A DNA stretch of 64,000 bases from Isoetes taiwanensis (lineage: Eukaryota; Streptophyta; Lycopodiopsida; Isoetales; Isoetaceae): assembly GCA_021234155.1 (NCBI GenBank), contig JAJEKV010000072.1:1282526-1346525 (forward strand), in the 5' to 3' direction. Numbering within the stretch: the stretch's first letter is position 1; every line of letters starts with the position of its first letter. Of the stretch, positions 38,640 to 51,329 are shown piece after piece. Made by a program: the position numbers and the translations under genes. The notes under the pieces are model-generated. The model was not told the origin of the DNA and ran no database searches. It worked only from the letters and a program-made list of their open reading frames with translations.

Positions 38640-39250
38640 ATGCACATGATCTCAGGTCCCATTCAGATTTGCAAGAGTTGCACACAACAAAAACCTTATA
38701 GAAATCATGAAACAAAGGATGAACACGGCAAAGGAACATGCCGAGATAAATAGGCAAGGGATGAATAAGCCAAGAAAGGAAGAGAACGAAAAAAACAAGG
38801 GCATAAAACAAAGAAAGGTTATCATGCCCAACTAGGAAAAAGCCAAACCTAAATGAGCACCCATGAACTCCACTAACCAAGATGAGGAGAAACAACGACT
38901 AAAAAAGTTGAAGAAAGGAGGGAAGTTAAAAGCAATCAAGAAGAAGGCCAAAGCAGTAAAGAAATGGACCAAGGGCAAATAAAAATCGGGACCAATGGAA
39001 CCAAAAGAAAACACCAATAAAAAGGACAAGGGCCAAACAAATAGAAATAAGTAAAAGGACCAAGGGCATAAAAAATCTAAAGAACAAGGGATCAAGTGTA
39101 CCATAAAAAGAAATAATAACATGTGGGCGGGGAGGGCAACCAACCAAGGGACCATAAAAAGAATTCAAAAAAGGACAAGAACAAAACAATTAAAAATAAG
39201 AACAAGGACCAAAGAGAAACAGAGGGACACCTGAACTCCAAAACAAACTA
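38640..39250 (+). repeat. Right flank of the Helitron-like element, purine-rich
   Basis: The first 72 bp (TATGCACATGATCTCAGG through GAAATCATGA) match 44434-44505. After that the + strand is purine-rich with recurring GGACCAAGGG and AAGGACAAGGGC words, resembling the DNA left of the element. Long Phe/Leu-rich minus-strand frames here reflect composition, not a gene. Confidence 0.65.
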
Positions 39251-39270
39251 GAGATAGATAGATAGATGCA

Positions 39271-39498
<228 letters not shown>

Positions 39499-40443
39499 TT
39501 ATTTTGTCGCCGCACCACGCCCATATGACAATGACATTTTCATACTAAATAACCCCCGCTTCACGAAGTCGATGTCACCCAAGAGAGCATCATCCAACTC
39601 AAACTCCCCCGGCCCTCTCATGTTCTTCATACATACCGAAAATCCTGTAGTTCCCACAATACCTCTTGTTCCTCATAACTTCAATGAGGTAATTTCCTAT
39701 AAGAGGGCTGAAGTGCAAAAGGCACTCTGGTGGATAGCGAGGAGATCCTTAAATCGCCTCTATCCAACCGGAGCACTTACAATCGTGAGCACTATACGTT
39801 CTCTTCCACCTCATCCCTCACCATACTTTGCATAATTGCGTGGTACTTGGGAATATTCCCCCATCTCCCAACTTCACCCCTAAGTGGTGTGTTAGACAGA
39901 TGTGGTGCTTCCTCTGATAGATCAGTCAACAAGTATTAATGTGACGCTTTGTGAATGCCATTTTCATGCCCGGCCGCTTCCCGATTTTATGGCGATATGT
40001 GTCTTTACCCATGCCATCATCTTATCTTCCTCATCGTGCAAATGATCCAGTCCATGTTCCATTTTCTTAACCATCATCCGATGCTCATATGCCATCCCTT
40101 TGTCTTTGCTTTGCTTCATTGCTAACAGTTGCAATCTATCTTCATCCATCGCCAAGACAAGAACACGCGCATTTAAGCATTTGGTAAGTTTCTACCTATA
40201 CTCCAATGCTACTCAATCCTCGACTGGCTAAGAGCATATGGTATGGTGTTTGTACTTTGACTCTAGCCTGCCAGCAATTTTTCCTCGGATCTTTCTACTC
40301 CTCTTCCACATGTCATCCGATAACTCCTACCCCGCTTCACATCCATACAAACCACTGATCTAACAAGTGCTACATACAACCTTTTGTATCAATCTCTAAT
40401 CAATGATAAATTGCCTGCTACACCGCTGTACTTGCATAGAGAG

Positions 40444-41340
40444 CTACGCCCTGATCCCCAGACGTTGCTCAACCGCTTTGTTCCAACCGTAATTGTGGTC
40501 AATAACCAGCCCTAAATATTTATAGACTGTAACTTCCACCTCCTTCCCATTATAGTGTAGAAGTGAAACCCGCCTCAGGTAGCCAAAAAAATCATGATCT
40601 TGGTCTTGGAGAGATTCACCATCATAGCACATGCCTCGCCAAAAAGCTTCATAGCGATCTAAATGTTTTGCATGTCTTTTGCATTTCTCGGGTAAATATT
40701 ACAATGTTTATCCGCGATATAGCAAAGATCAATATTTGTGCATCCCGCTAGTGGCGGCTCTACCCTCTCCATGCTCCTCGCAGATCCACTTAACTCGACA
40801 ATATAAATACCAAATAGGTAGGGAGAGGGGCACCCTTGTCTGACCCCATATTACTCATCACCGTCAGCCAAGCCTCGCTGAAGGGGAAAGAGAGTTGTAC
40901 CACTACCTTCCCTATATAAGTTTGCAACCGCGATTTTCATTTCGGCGGGGACCCCCCTCTATCGCCTCCCATGTGGATCCCACATATTCCTCCGCTTATT
41001 GTGTCAAATGCTTTTGCCAGTCTACAAACAATGCAAATAGCTTTTTGTTTTTTGATGCGGAGTCCAGCCCGATGGTGACTAAATGGTCGACAGCATCTTT
41101 TCGGCCCGAAACCTACTCTGCCCCAGAGTTCGATGTGGTTCCGCTTCTCCGCCCACGTTTATATATACCTTCTATTATTGTTGCATACAATTTAGCAAAC
41201 GTACTTCCAACCATTATCATCTCTATAGTTCCCGTGGTCGTATGTCACCCCGCTTTATGCAATGGTACAACTCTATTCAGCTTTGCCAAGCGGATGGAAA
41301 GCCATTAGCCAATGGTCACTTCTATCATGTTGGTCACTTA
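40444..41340 (-). pseudogene. LINE reverse transcriptase, third copy
   Basis: Reading the minus strand from 41340: a segment resembling FAKLYATIIE with surroundings (about 41160-41220), then FVDWQ (motif A region, damaged), then YGVRQGCP.SPYLFGIYIVEL (motif B, about 40790-40850), TNIDLCYIADKH (damaged YADD, about 40700-40745) and finally HYNGKEVEVTVYKYLGLVID (thumb/connection, about 40510-40570). The order and spacing are those of LINE-type reverse transcriptases. Frames change between motifs and motif C is altered, so the copy is inactive. The family differs from the copy at 10.8-11.3 kb. Minus-strand sequence 41.4-43.4 kb may hold its decayed endonuclease half, but no motif was readable. 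Confidence 0.8.
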
Positions 41341-41349
41341 CTAGCAATG

Positions 41350-44070
41350 TAGCCCGCTTCATTTTATCATTTCGCTACTGTTAATCAACAGACGGGTTGC
41401 CCCGCCATAGGCCACTTTATCGATACCTTCTTTGGTGAACTCTCTTCAGCTTAGGGACTAAAATGTCACCTTTGCTTTTGCATTCTATCATCTAACCCAA
41501 AGAATGTGGTAGAGTTTATGAACTCCTCAAGGATAAGAGCGATCCACATCCAATTTTATCAGTTCTGCGGGCCTCTCCTTATTCTTCTCAAGCTGCCCAA
41601 AATTCCATGGGTCTATTAACACCATCGTAAGTTTCTCTGCTTTGTATTTATATACACCCTTTCTTCCTTTGGTTAGCATGCATTCTTTCCTAATCTTATC
41701 CCCTATCTCTTTTTATTGATTCAAACTCTCTTAGCTTCCCTCGCTAGTACCATATCAAACCAAATAAGGTAAGGTAAGCCTTTGGCTTTCCTTTTGATTC
41801 AAAGCATTCCTTGGCTTCTCCTATGAGCATATCTATAAGTAGCATATTTATTCCATTAGCATCCGAGGCCGTAATCCGCTAGCTTTTCCTTCACATATTG
41901 CCATAATTTGTCCTTTTTTCTATGATGCATGTGATACCCTCAAAACCCTCAGGTCAGGACACCCTCGCTGCATGGAATTATACAGAATGGGTAACATCTA
42001 GCACTTGGGGTAATGTGAATCAAGTAGCATATGTATTGTCTACATAAAACTATGCATTGTATCCATCATATGTGTTCCTTAGTGCAAAATCGACTACACC
42101 GCTGCCTTTTCCCATAGAGCCAATGGAAGTACATTTACCGTAGTTTGGGGAATTTTTGAATACCATTCAAGATAATTAAATTCAAACTACCGCATGTTAA
42201 GAAGGTGCGACCTGTGGGTTTGTCTCCTTATCTTCGCTTATGCGATAGTCCTAGCTTCAGCGAACATCATGCTTCACCGGGCTGCTCCACCTATATGGGT
42301 TCACAAGTAAAATGAATGCTTACGCATCGGGCAATTTCGCTATTAAAACTCCCTAAGCAGCAATATATCACCTTTGTTTGCTAAGTTCTAGTGCTTCCCC
42401 GCTCTAGATGATAAAAGGGGTCATCTTTATCCATAATCATTCTTCTATATACCGTGATCCCCGAGGGGATAAGCACATAGCACCGCAACATAGATTCTAC
42501 CACTGGCCCTTCTATCCAAATGTGTTGTTTTGATGTGCCCTTATTCACAATGGTGAATAGATGCGCTATTTCGTGGCTTGGTATAACATGCTATACCTCC
42601 CCGGCCCCTCCTCAGATTTCCACCCTTTGTAATTCCTAAACCGGGACCGCACAATTGAAAGCCCTGCATTTCCACCGCCTTTGCCCTCTTCATGCTCATG
42701 TGTTTCTAATGTAAAAATAACGAGAATGTCTTCAAGTGCCGCTTTATCTCATCAGCCTTCCGTTGGTATTCCAATTTTAACATATCCTGATGGTCTTTAA
42801 TCCCTATTCTAAGTGATGACAGTTTTTTCCCTCGCCAAGCCACCTTTCTTCCCCTGTCTCACTTTCTATTCTCTCGAATCTCTTTCCTCGCAACCGGCCT
42901 CGAAGCAACTTTCATTAAACCATATTCCCTTCTGCTTTGTCCGCCTTTTTGCATCACCCTTAAGTTTTGTTTCCTCCTCAGAATAAAGTTTATCAGTCAA
43001 TACCGCTGGCCTCCTCCAATCTTCCCTCGCTTCACTCCTGGTGATGTTTCACGATGTCTACAACATGGATATCCATCTTGCTGGTACCAAGTCTTCAACA
43101 ATTTCCTTAACATTCTCATTCTCTCGCTCGCAGTCCGCACGCGATATTGGTCTTTTTTTCTCTTCTTGGTTTTCATTCAAGATACCTCATGCGCTTCCAC
43201 AAAGATATCCCCTCAAGCATTTCATTTTTTCCCTCCACGCTCGGCCCATTCTCAATGCTTCCCTCAATCAATCATTCTTCCTTCGGCTTTAATTTCGTTG
43301 CAATGCAGTAAATTTTCCTCGCTTTCAAAACAATGAAGAGTCACTATACCTTTGCGCAGCTTTATCATCCGCGGCCCCGGGTTTGCGCTAGCCTCTCTTC
43401 TGGGTTTGTTCCATGGATTCTAGGATCTCATCATTACATTCAACATCCTGGTACATAAGCCAATCCCTATGTAATGGATGTTCCAAGACCCGCCTCGCCG
43501 GTGATTTGCGTCCGATTCGCCTTCCCCAAATCAGCCTGCTGCATATTGAGGAGGCCGGGTCTCACCGCAGTAAAGGCTGATTCCGCCAGCACGCTTGTGT
43601 TGAAATTGAACTAAGCAGGATTAGGATAACCCGCTTTGAGAGAAGTGATTGGAGGAATGGGGTAGAGCCTGTGTCTCTGGAGTGCCGGGACCGACCAAGC
43701 ATACCCAAGGACTCGTACATCCTCGATGTAATCGAAAAAATGCACTGCTCCTTCTTCCGGCCCTGCTATCTAAACTAAGCTCGTGACCCCACCTCGTTGC
43801 AGAGTCCAGCCTTCCTGGCTAATCGTGACCAGGCCTCTTCACTCTTGCATTTTATCCCCTGTTTGGCACCGATTTACTGCGGCGTATGCGTGACTCGGCC
43901 TTTGGTAATTCATTTTCTATTGCACCTACCGTGATGATGCATCGATCCTTCGCAGAAGTTCATTTTCTATTGCATTCTTCCCCTTATCCGGATCACAAGG
44001 AAGCCTGATCGGCCTGGCCCATCGCTTTCTCCTGTGAGCCACGCTTTCTTTGTCAGCCTCACACAAATTC
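41350..44070. other. No gene recognised; possibly upstream half of the minus-strand LINE
   Basis: No uninterrupted frame beyond about 80 codons and no identifiable motif. Position upstream of a minus-strand LINE reverse transcriptase makes decayed endonuclease/ORF1 sequence the likeliest content. Confidence 0.35.
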
Positions 44071-44077
44071 TAGCCAT

Positions 44078-44104
44078 GAGAGAGAGAGAGAGAGAGAGAG
44101 AGAG
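44078..44104. repeat. (GA)n microsatellite
   Basis: About 13 GA units, abutting the 3' side of the SINE candidate. Confidence 0.95.
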
Positions 44105-44310
44105 GTGTATTTTACTGCCAGACAAGCCGCCATCCTTTAGGACATACCGACCTACATGGCATGTTTTTGCAATCCCCTTCAAGGAGCACCACCCCTACAA
44201 GGATAGCTGTGGCCAAAGGTCCTAGGATTAAGATCCTGAAGTGAGGTTCGAACACGAGACCTCAATGTGCTAGACGAAAGTGGACTAACCACACCATCAA
44301 CACGACTCAC

Positions 44311-44311
<1 letters not shown>
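44105..44311 (-). mobile_element. tRNA-derived SINE candidate
   Basis: On the minus strand the head (about 44311-44235) resembles a tRNA: an A-box-like GATGGTGTGGTTAGTCCAC and, about 30 nt later, a B box GTGTTCGAACCTC. RNA polymerase III promoters of plant SINEs have this arrangement. The roughly 130 bp body that follows is unrelated to tRNA. The element is bounded on both sides by GA arrays (44078-44104 and 44312-44363). It is not called a tRNA gene because the acceptor and anticodon stems do not pair. Confidence 0.5.

Positions 44312-44363
<52 letters not shown>
44312..44363. repeat. (GA)n microsatellite
   Basis: About 26 GA units, abutting the 5' side of the SINE candidate. It corresponds in position to the short GA run near 28362 and 32743 in the Helitron flank. 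Confidence 0.95.
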
Positions 44364-44366
<3 letters not shown>

Positions 44367-44505
44367 ATTTATGTGTATGCGGCGCGGCGGTGGAGGGAGG
44401 AGAGTTTTGCCCGCCTCAAATCCATTTTGAGCATATGCACATGATCTCAGTCCCATTCAGATTTGTAAGAGTTGCACACAACAAAACCTATAGAAATCAT
44501 GATTC
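44364..44505 (+). other. Unoccupied (empty) insertion site matching the Helitron-like element
   Basis: Left part (AGAGTTTTGCC...CTCAAATCCATTTTGAGCA, to 44433) matches the flank at 32853-32891. Right part (TATGCACATGATCTCAG to 44505) matches 38639-38712. Here they are contiguous, with A|T at the join. Similarity ends just after GAAATCATGA. Confidence 0.8.
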
Positions 44506-46430
44506 AAAATTAATTATCGGGTTTTTTCTTGCTTCATTGACATAAAATTTTATCCAATTTAAAACATGTATCTCCATCAATCTTTAGTTCCAAATCGCCA
44601 AATTTCTTTCCACATGTTCCTATAAGTTTTCCCCGATACCATTTTTAAATATTTATATTAAATTTTAAAACATGATCCCATCCAAAGGTTTTAGATGAAC
44701 GGGCCCGATTTTGATCCGTGATCCTCTAACCGATTGGTTGCATATTTCCCCCACCGCTCGGTATCCCCGCTTTACTATTTTATATGGCTGAAAAGCATGG
44801 CACCATTCCTTAGTGGCGATGGCTTCGTTTCAGGTTTCTCGCTTTGATCCAAGCAAATGGCGACGCATGGCTTTCATTTAGATCAGGCGAAGTAAGCCGT
44901 GCCAGAAGTTATGGAGTCTTTGGTTTCTCCAAAACTTCTTTCCTTCAGCTCTTTCCTTATCCGGGTTCATTTGTGTCTCCAACTCATCTGCTTTTATAAC
45001 CGGGCTTGGGACGAGTTTCGTATATTTTCGCTTTTGTTTTAGTTCTAAATCCATTGCTTATCCGTAATACAAAGTTCATTCAAGCAGAATAGACCACATT
45101 CAAGGAATGTCGGCGCGTCATGGAGCATATGTAGCTCTTCTTTTTCTAATTTGATCAAAGTTTCTTTAAAATGTGCGATCTTTTGCCTTTGTAAGTGTTT
45201 CCGGGTGGTTTAATGTTGTAGTGGAAACAAAAATCTAGCATTTTAGCACCGCCATTTTTGGGTGCTAAGTGTGGTGGGAATCCACCGGAATTTGTAGTAG
45301 TGGGAGAGCCGCCATTTTCAAAAATACACACATGATTACTTATTCAAAATTTTGTCCTTCAGCCTTTATTCAGCTTATTCAAGAATGTAATACCCATCAT
45401 TTTCCCTCAAAACTCCCCATCACGCCTCCCTTAATCCTGAAGACCACTACCTCAATTTTCATTTTCCCTCAAAAACTTCCGGACACGTCAGCTTTAATCC
45501 TAAGACCATTTCTGATTTCTAGGCAAGAAGATCGATCACTTAAATGGCTCGATCATATCTGACTTGAATGCTACTGATACACCTTACAAGGAAATGTATG
45601 CAAGAAAAGCATTACGCCACACAAGAAGAAATCGAAGCCCATTCGGGGACCGAAGTATTAGGAAAATCCATACTTACGTGGGTTGCATTCTAGATTCTGT
45701 GGATGCCCATGATTCTCCTGCTGTTTAGAATATTGTTTTGTTTCATCATGCAAAAGTTGAAGAATCCGAGCAAGGAGAGGTATAATGAATATATGTGCCT
45801 TTTACAAAAAATCACAAAGTGTGAAGTGTGCCCTCGGGAGGCATGGCCTCACACTATGGTCAAGGCGTGACAATTCCCTCACAATAAAAGGAAAAGAAAT
45901 AAACTCATTGAAGCTTCGCAATGCTTAAGAGAAAAGTTCCAAGCCTCCTGGCCCAAACGTAAGAGGAAGCATGCAAGACAACATGAGGGAAGCAGAGCAA
46001 CATGCCAGCCGTGATGATGCTTCCTCTCTTGAAATGACTAGGGCCACAATTCAAGCCTCCTCAAGCCGTAGAAGAAGAATCTCTGGGAAAATCACTCTAA
46101 AAATAGGTAATTTTTCAACCCTCTCTTCCTCGAACCACCATATGATAATTTAATATTGAACCGGTATGTCTCTAAAAGAAGGTCTAGCAAGCTTAAATGA
46201 ATCAGTACAATCTAATTTACTTTCATCATTTGGGTGTGTTGTAAGTTATAGTGTAGGAAATTTGTAATCGCTAGTTTCCCGAGTTGTGGTGGATAATTTC
46301 ACCACGAGTATGTATCTAAATGTGTTACGTGATACCATATGGTGCCAATTATATGTTAAAATGTAGTTTGTAGCATATGTAGTGTCACATATAGTACCAA
46401 ACGTGGTAAATCTTATCCTCAATAGTGAAT
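44506..46430. other. No gene recognised
   Basis: Short frames only. Minus-strand reading near 44500-45100 looks faintly protein-like (for example EWCHAFQPYK) but matches no family I know. Confidence 0.35.
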
Positions 46431-46439
46431 TGGCTTCCT

Positions 46440-46865
46440 ATATGTTTCTATACTTAGTGTCATATGTGATGTTAGATATGGTGATACTCTTGTGAATGGT
46501 GGATTCTCATATGTGGTGCCAACCGCCGCTACGCAACATTGCACCACGCTATCCGCCACATATGGGTGGTGGATGCCTCACGGGATGTGGTGCCTTCGCA
46601 TCGGTGCCACATGTGTTTATCGTGGCACTAATTATGGATCTGATTTTGCACCACATGTGGTGCCTTGACGCATTTGTGGTATGTATAATGGATTGCCATA
46701 TGTGGTGCCTTTTGGGTGCATTAGAAGTTATGGTGTGGCATGTGGCACCGCCATATTACATGCCACACCACATGTGGTGAATATGGACGCCATTTGTGGT
46801 GCAAAGTTTGTCAGTGATGGAATTTGTGGTGTGTAAAGCGGTGCCCTTGTGTCATGTGGTACTAA
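46440..46865 (+). repeat. Irregular cluster of CATATGTGGTGCC-type repeats with palindromes
   Basis: Variants of (A/C)ATGTGGTGCC recur about every 20-50 bp. The 14 bp perfect palindrome CACCACATGTGGTG occurs twice (46649-46662 and 46766-46779). A perfect 13 bp inverted repeat lies between them (see findings). Confidence 0.75.
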
Positions 46866-47761
46866 CTCTTGATTACTTTCCAAATTTTGAATTCAACAGA
46901 CACCGAGAATGGATCAACTCTACAAGATAAGAAGTGATTTAGTGTAAGGCAAGGTTGCAAACTTGTGATCAAAGCCCCCAGGTGTTACAAATGAAGGTTC
47001 AAAGAACTTGAGTTCCGCATCGCAGAAGATGAATAAAGATTTAAAAAATGGAAGGAATGATTAAGGATGTTCAAGTCGCGGTGCGTGACGCAGATTCGCC
47101 ATATGCCAAGATACGAGGCTGAGTCGGCTGAACTATTACCGTAACTCGAGTACAAAAATCGAGGAGCTAACCCCATCGTCACCTGTGGAAGCGCATTACT
47201 ACCAAAGATTGAAAGTGCCGGAACCAAGGTTAGAGAGGTTTCGTCTTGCAATCGCCTTCCTTATTTGTCTTGATCCACTACTTGTGACCTTGATAAGGTC
47301 AAGATTATGGTAGTGGTCATTCATTCTCAGGGCGGTAAGATCCTCCGCTGGATGGGGAAACCACTACTAACTTTGATTGTCAATGCAAATACCAATACCA
47401 TCTTCCATGTCCGGCTTCACCTTTGAGGTACTTCATAACAAAAATTCCCCCGGCGCTTAGTATAATTGTATTCTCATCACAAATTTGGCGTCAGCTTGGC
47501 AGGATTTGTAATCACCCATGCATTGAGAATTGCTCGCCATGAATTTCTACGCGATGGGTATACAAGCCTTAGGTGTGAGTAGGAGGATCAAAAGCAACTT
47601 CAAGCTACTGAGGCACTTTCATGCGAGCACTTATAGGTAGCTTAGTTTACATGCTGTACCATGTAAGGGACAGATGCCACTCAGGATTAGTGGACTTCCT
47701 AATCTTCACACTTCGGGTTTAGTCTTTCGGTTAGGTCCTGCCGATCTAATTTGTCTCCCTA

Positions 47762-48075
47762 GGATGAGGTCGCTTCTACTCATTTTAGGTGGCTTAATTA
47801 GGATACGTTTTGGAAGCGTGAAACCTCAAAAGGAGTAAGTCCGACATAAAACAAGATAGCGCAATCTTTCTCATCCCGCTTAGTCTCTTCCATCCCCGAC
47901 CGGCTTAGTCTCTTTGCTTAGTCTCTCTTTCATCCGGCCGCTTTTTAGTTTCTTTGCTTGTTCTAAAGTTGATGTAGCCCACTGCCCCTGTAATGAGGTC
48001 AGCCACTCATTTTAGGTGGGCAAATTAGGACACATCGCTGTGAAACTCAAAAGGGAGTAAGCCCTACATATATAT
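47762..48075 (+). repeat. Diverged direct repeat with 240 bp offset
   Basis: Segments of about 80 bp near 47762 and 48000 both contain ACTCATTTTAGGTGG, AATTAGGA, GTGAAAC and CTCAAAAGG(G)AGTAAG. Between them TTAGTCTCTTTGCTT is itself repeated several times. Confidence 0.6.
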
Positions 48076-49470
48076 AAACAGTGAACATCAGAAAGAGAGT
48101 AAAAAGTCCGGAGCTTAGCTGTTCAAAGCATAGTTACAATCAATCAGATTCAATTCCGTGTTTAAGTGCAGCATGGTGCCGCTTACTAATTCAGGTCTAA
48201 TCGCTCATAATCGGGTGGCAAATGACTTTGTGAGTCCATATAGCACACCAAAAAGGGAATTCATTTCTACCCCTCAAAGGTAACCAAGTCTTGTTTGGAT
48301 GCAATTGGGATATGTAGCCATTTCTTCATCCTCACTTTGTGATACAGGTACAATGTGGTCGTGTAGGGGGACAAGACACTCACACCCTTCGAAGCATTAG
48401 ACACGATAGAAACCCTCGCAACCTAAGATGCATCGCTACGTGAACTCCTGACAACCGCGATGTCAACAAATCGAGGTGCATCGTCAAGCCCGAGGGTGTC
48501 TTAACCGACAACACCGCCGACGCTAGATGGCCAATAAGTCATGTCTACACCACCGCCATAAACTGCTAGATGCATCGCTATGATCCAACAAATCGCTCGG
48601 TGAATGTAAGTCACAAGGTAATCCCCAACTCAGGCTCCGGCTTCTTTTAATTTGACCCATATATTACCTCCCACTGCTAAATTTTGCAACCGGAAGTGTC
48701 TCAGAAAAGCAAGAGCGTAATCTCCAAGGCAAAAGACACACCTCCAAGACATTCCGCGTAAGTTTCCAGCCCCGCGACAAAGAGATGTCAAGGTTTCCAA
48801 ACTCGCACTAAGAAATGTCAAGGTATTTCCAAACTCTCGCGACCAACTCATTCCATGTAAGACTACAAGGTTGCCTTAACTCGCTTTGTTTTTACTACAA
48901 TGGAGTTCGGGTAGCTATGATAGAGGAGTTACACTAATCGCCAAAGAAGTTGGTGTTAAGTTGATCACACTTAACAACCAAGTGGGTAGTAACTAGACCA
49001 GCCGGGCCGAAGTTCATAGATTGGTGCACTTTAATTCTCGATAGGGCACTTTGGCCACTCAGTTCAAAACTTCTGAGAATCATGGGGCTTACAGGGAGCA
49101 TTGATGAAACACAAGGACAAACCAAGTTCATATGGAATCAGGATCGCTGTACCAACACAAAATTTATTTAACAAAGAAAAGCCAATTCTTTTGAAGCACC
49201 TCAAAAGGTCTAATTTTACTTAATTTCCGTGTTTCACAAAAAGAGAACGCGGCTTCTCATTGATGACATCGAGCATAAAGTGGGTACCTCAATGGAAGCC
49301 AAACACCATGATCCGGCCCAACAACCGAGCCCCGACGAGTAGATGGCAATTTCCTCATGAATGATCTAAAGGTTTGGCTTCGTAAGGCCGGCAGAATGTG
49401 CAAAGTTATGTCGAAAAGGCAAATAAAAATGTCAATATGTTTGACACCGAGTCAAATTTGTATTAATATG

Positions 49471-49821
49471 TGTTGGGGTGAACACTAATTACCACTCACC
49501 ACTCACCGCGACTGCCACCACTCACCACACTTCATTGAGGTGGTATGGATTGTATATCGTATATGGAGGATATACGCACATGCACGCTGGCAGATATTTG
49601 CACGCATGCATTGTGGAGCCATCATGACGAGCATTGTATTATCCTCGAAGCGGTGAGAGAGAAGAACGTATGGGATCGCGGTGTTGAGAGGAGGATTTTG
49701 CTTGATCTAGCTAAGTGGAGATGATGATCTTGTGTTGTGCATTGCCTTCGACCGGATAGGATCGAAATTTTGATTGTTGGTTTTTCATCCTTCTTGCAAG
49801 GTTAGAGTTCGTGCTCTAACA
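49471..49821 (+). mobile_element. Putative LTR (about 350 bp)
   Basis: Begins TGTTGGGGTG and ends GTGCTCTAACA, so it has TG...CA limits and short inverted ends (TGTT/AACA), as known for plant LTR retrotransposons. It lies just upstream of a gag region in the same orientation. A primer-binding site starting TGG was not found immediately downstream and no second LTR copy was recognised, so this is tentative. Confidence 0.35.
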
Positions 49822-50269
49822 ATTTACAATTACCAAGGCTCGACAGACCATTGATCTACAAGAATTCTACTGAAAAGGAGTTGTTACCATTGGTATTGGT
49901 GGATCGCCTCTGGTGAAAGAACGCACACCATTGTGAAAGGAGCAATTTCTTGTGTGAAGGATTTTGCCGTGACTGATTTTAAGGGCAAAATTTGACAAAG
50001 GGAGCATAGTTTTATGCCCAGAGGAGTAAGAAGGATATCCCACCAAGCCCATCGCCGTACAAGAAGGGGCCGTGAGTCAGTTTGGGCTCAAAAATTGCAT
50101 CAAGATTCAATTTCGCTTTCTCGACTTGGGAGCAGATTCCGGGTCTAATTTCGATCCGTGAGGTTTTGATTCCATTTTTACCCATCTAGAAGGTAATCCA
50201 ATTTGTTTTTCAAATTGAAGGAGATTCCACTCTGTTTTTCCAATTTCAAGAAACCCAAGAAGAAGCAGA

Positions 50270-51320
50270 GATGGTCAGATACTTTCACCTATGGTATGGG
50301 GTTTTCGTATTGGCCGATTCCAAAGTTTGATGATCCGTAGGATCGATCCTTGAAGCATATTGTGAAGTTTGAGAGGTATCGCTTCAAAGAATGTAAGTTA
50401 TCGACCGGCTGATTAATATTTGCTTTGGTTTCATACTTGTGATTCAAGCTGGAGGAATGGGTACAAACCCAACTGCATACCATGACATATCGTGAATTAA
50501 AGGAAGCTTACTGATAATTATCAAGAAGTTCATGGTAGAGATAAGGACAATGGAAAAGGTGGACCAATTTCACACAAAAGGAAGATGAACTAATCTAGGA
50601 GAGTATAATCAGAGGTATATTGCGTTCTCAAAGCCGTGGTTCATTGGAAGATTGCAAGGAGGATGAAAATGGATATCCAATGGTATGAAGGCTGAAATGA
50701 GCTATTGCTTATAAGGTGAAGCGCCAAACAACCTACAACATTACTAGAGGCACAAAAGTATGCCTCCTGGGTTGAGGATAAGCTCGGATATATTCATGAA
50801 GTTGCTGCCCAGAGCATAAAATAGGAGCATAAAAATGCAGGGATGTGGCAGCCAAGATTTCTAAGCTTACAATTGGTGAGAAGCCAAGGGAGGTCTTTAA
50901 AATTTTATTACTTGTGAGTATTGTGGGTCTATTGACATTCCGATACTACATGTAGATTGCTGAAATTCTGCTCAAGATGCCAACCAAGGGCCATAATGAT
51001 CAAGAATGTAGGGAGAAGAGATTCTTGGCAGGGCCAATCCGTATTTGTTGTTATGCAACAAGCACCATCTATTCCTATTCAACCAATGCAAGCAAGACCT
51101 ATCACACCACAAGTTCCAATGCCACAAGCCCAATTGCCCAACAAGTTCCAATGGGTTCCACACCAATGTTGCAGCCAAAACAGGATGGTATCCAAGTAAG
51201 GCTCCATTTATATTGCAAGTTATATGATAAATTCAAGCATGATGAGAGTAATTTGTTGGAAAATCCATGTCCACGCAAAATCCAACAAGCATCCACCAAA
51301 GCAGCTAGAAGTGTTTGAAT
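50270..51320 (+). pseudogene. LTR-retrotransposon gag remnant with CCHC zinc knuckle
   Basis: Frames near 50440-50700 read as gag-like sequence (EEWVQTQLHTMTYRELKEAY; EYNQRYIAFSKPWF). Near 50970-51010 the residues CSRCQP in one frame and GHNDQECREKRFL in the next form C-X2-C-X4-H-X4-C, broken by a single-base frame change. This is the nucleocapsid zinc knuckle of Ty3/Copia-type gag. A Gln/Pro-rich tail follows (SIPIQPMQARPITPQVPMPQ). Several stops and frameshifts show it is dead. Protease, reverse transcriptase and integrase were not recognised downstream to 53.7 kb. Confidence 0.6.
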
Positions 51321-51329
51321 CAGCATCTC

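Noticed and set aside
44230-44311. tRNA gene
   Set aside because: A- and B-box-like sequences are present, but no acceptor or anticodon stem pairing is visible; a tRNA-derived SINE fits better.
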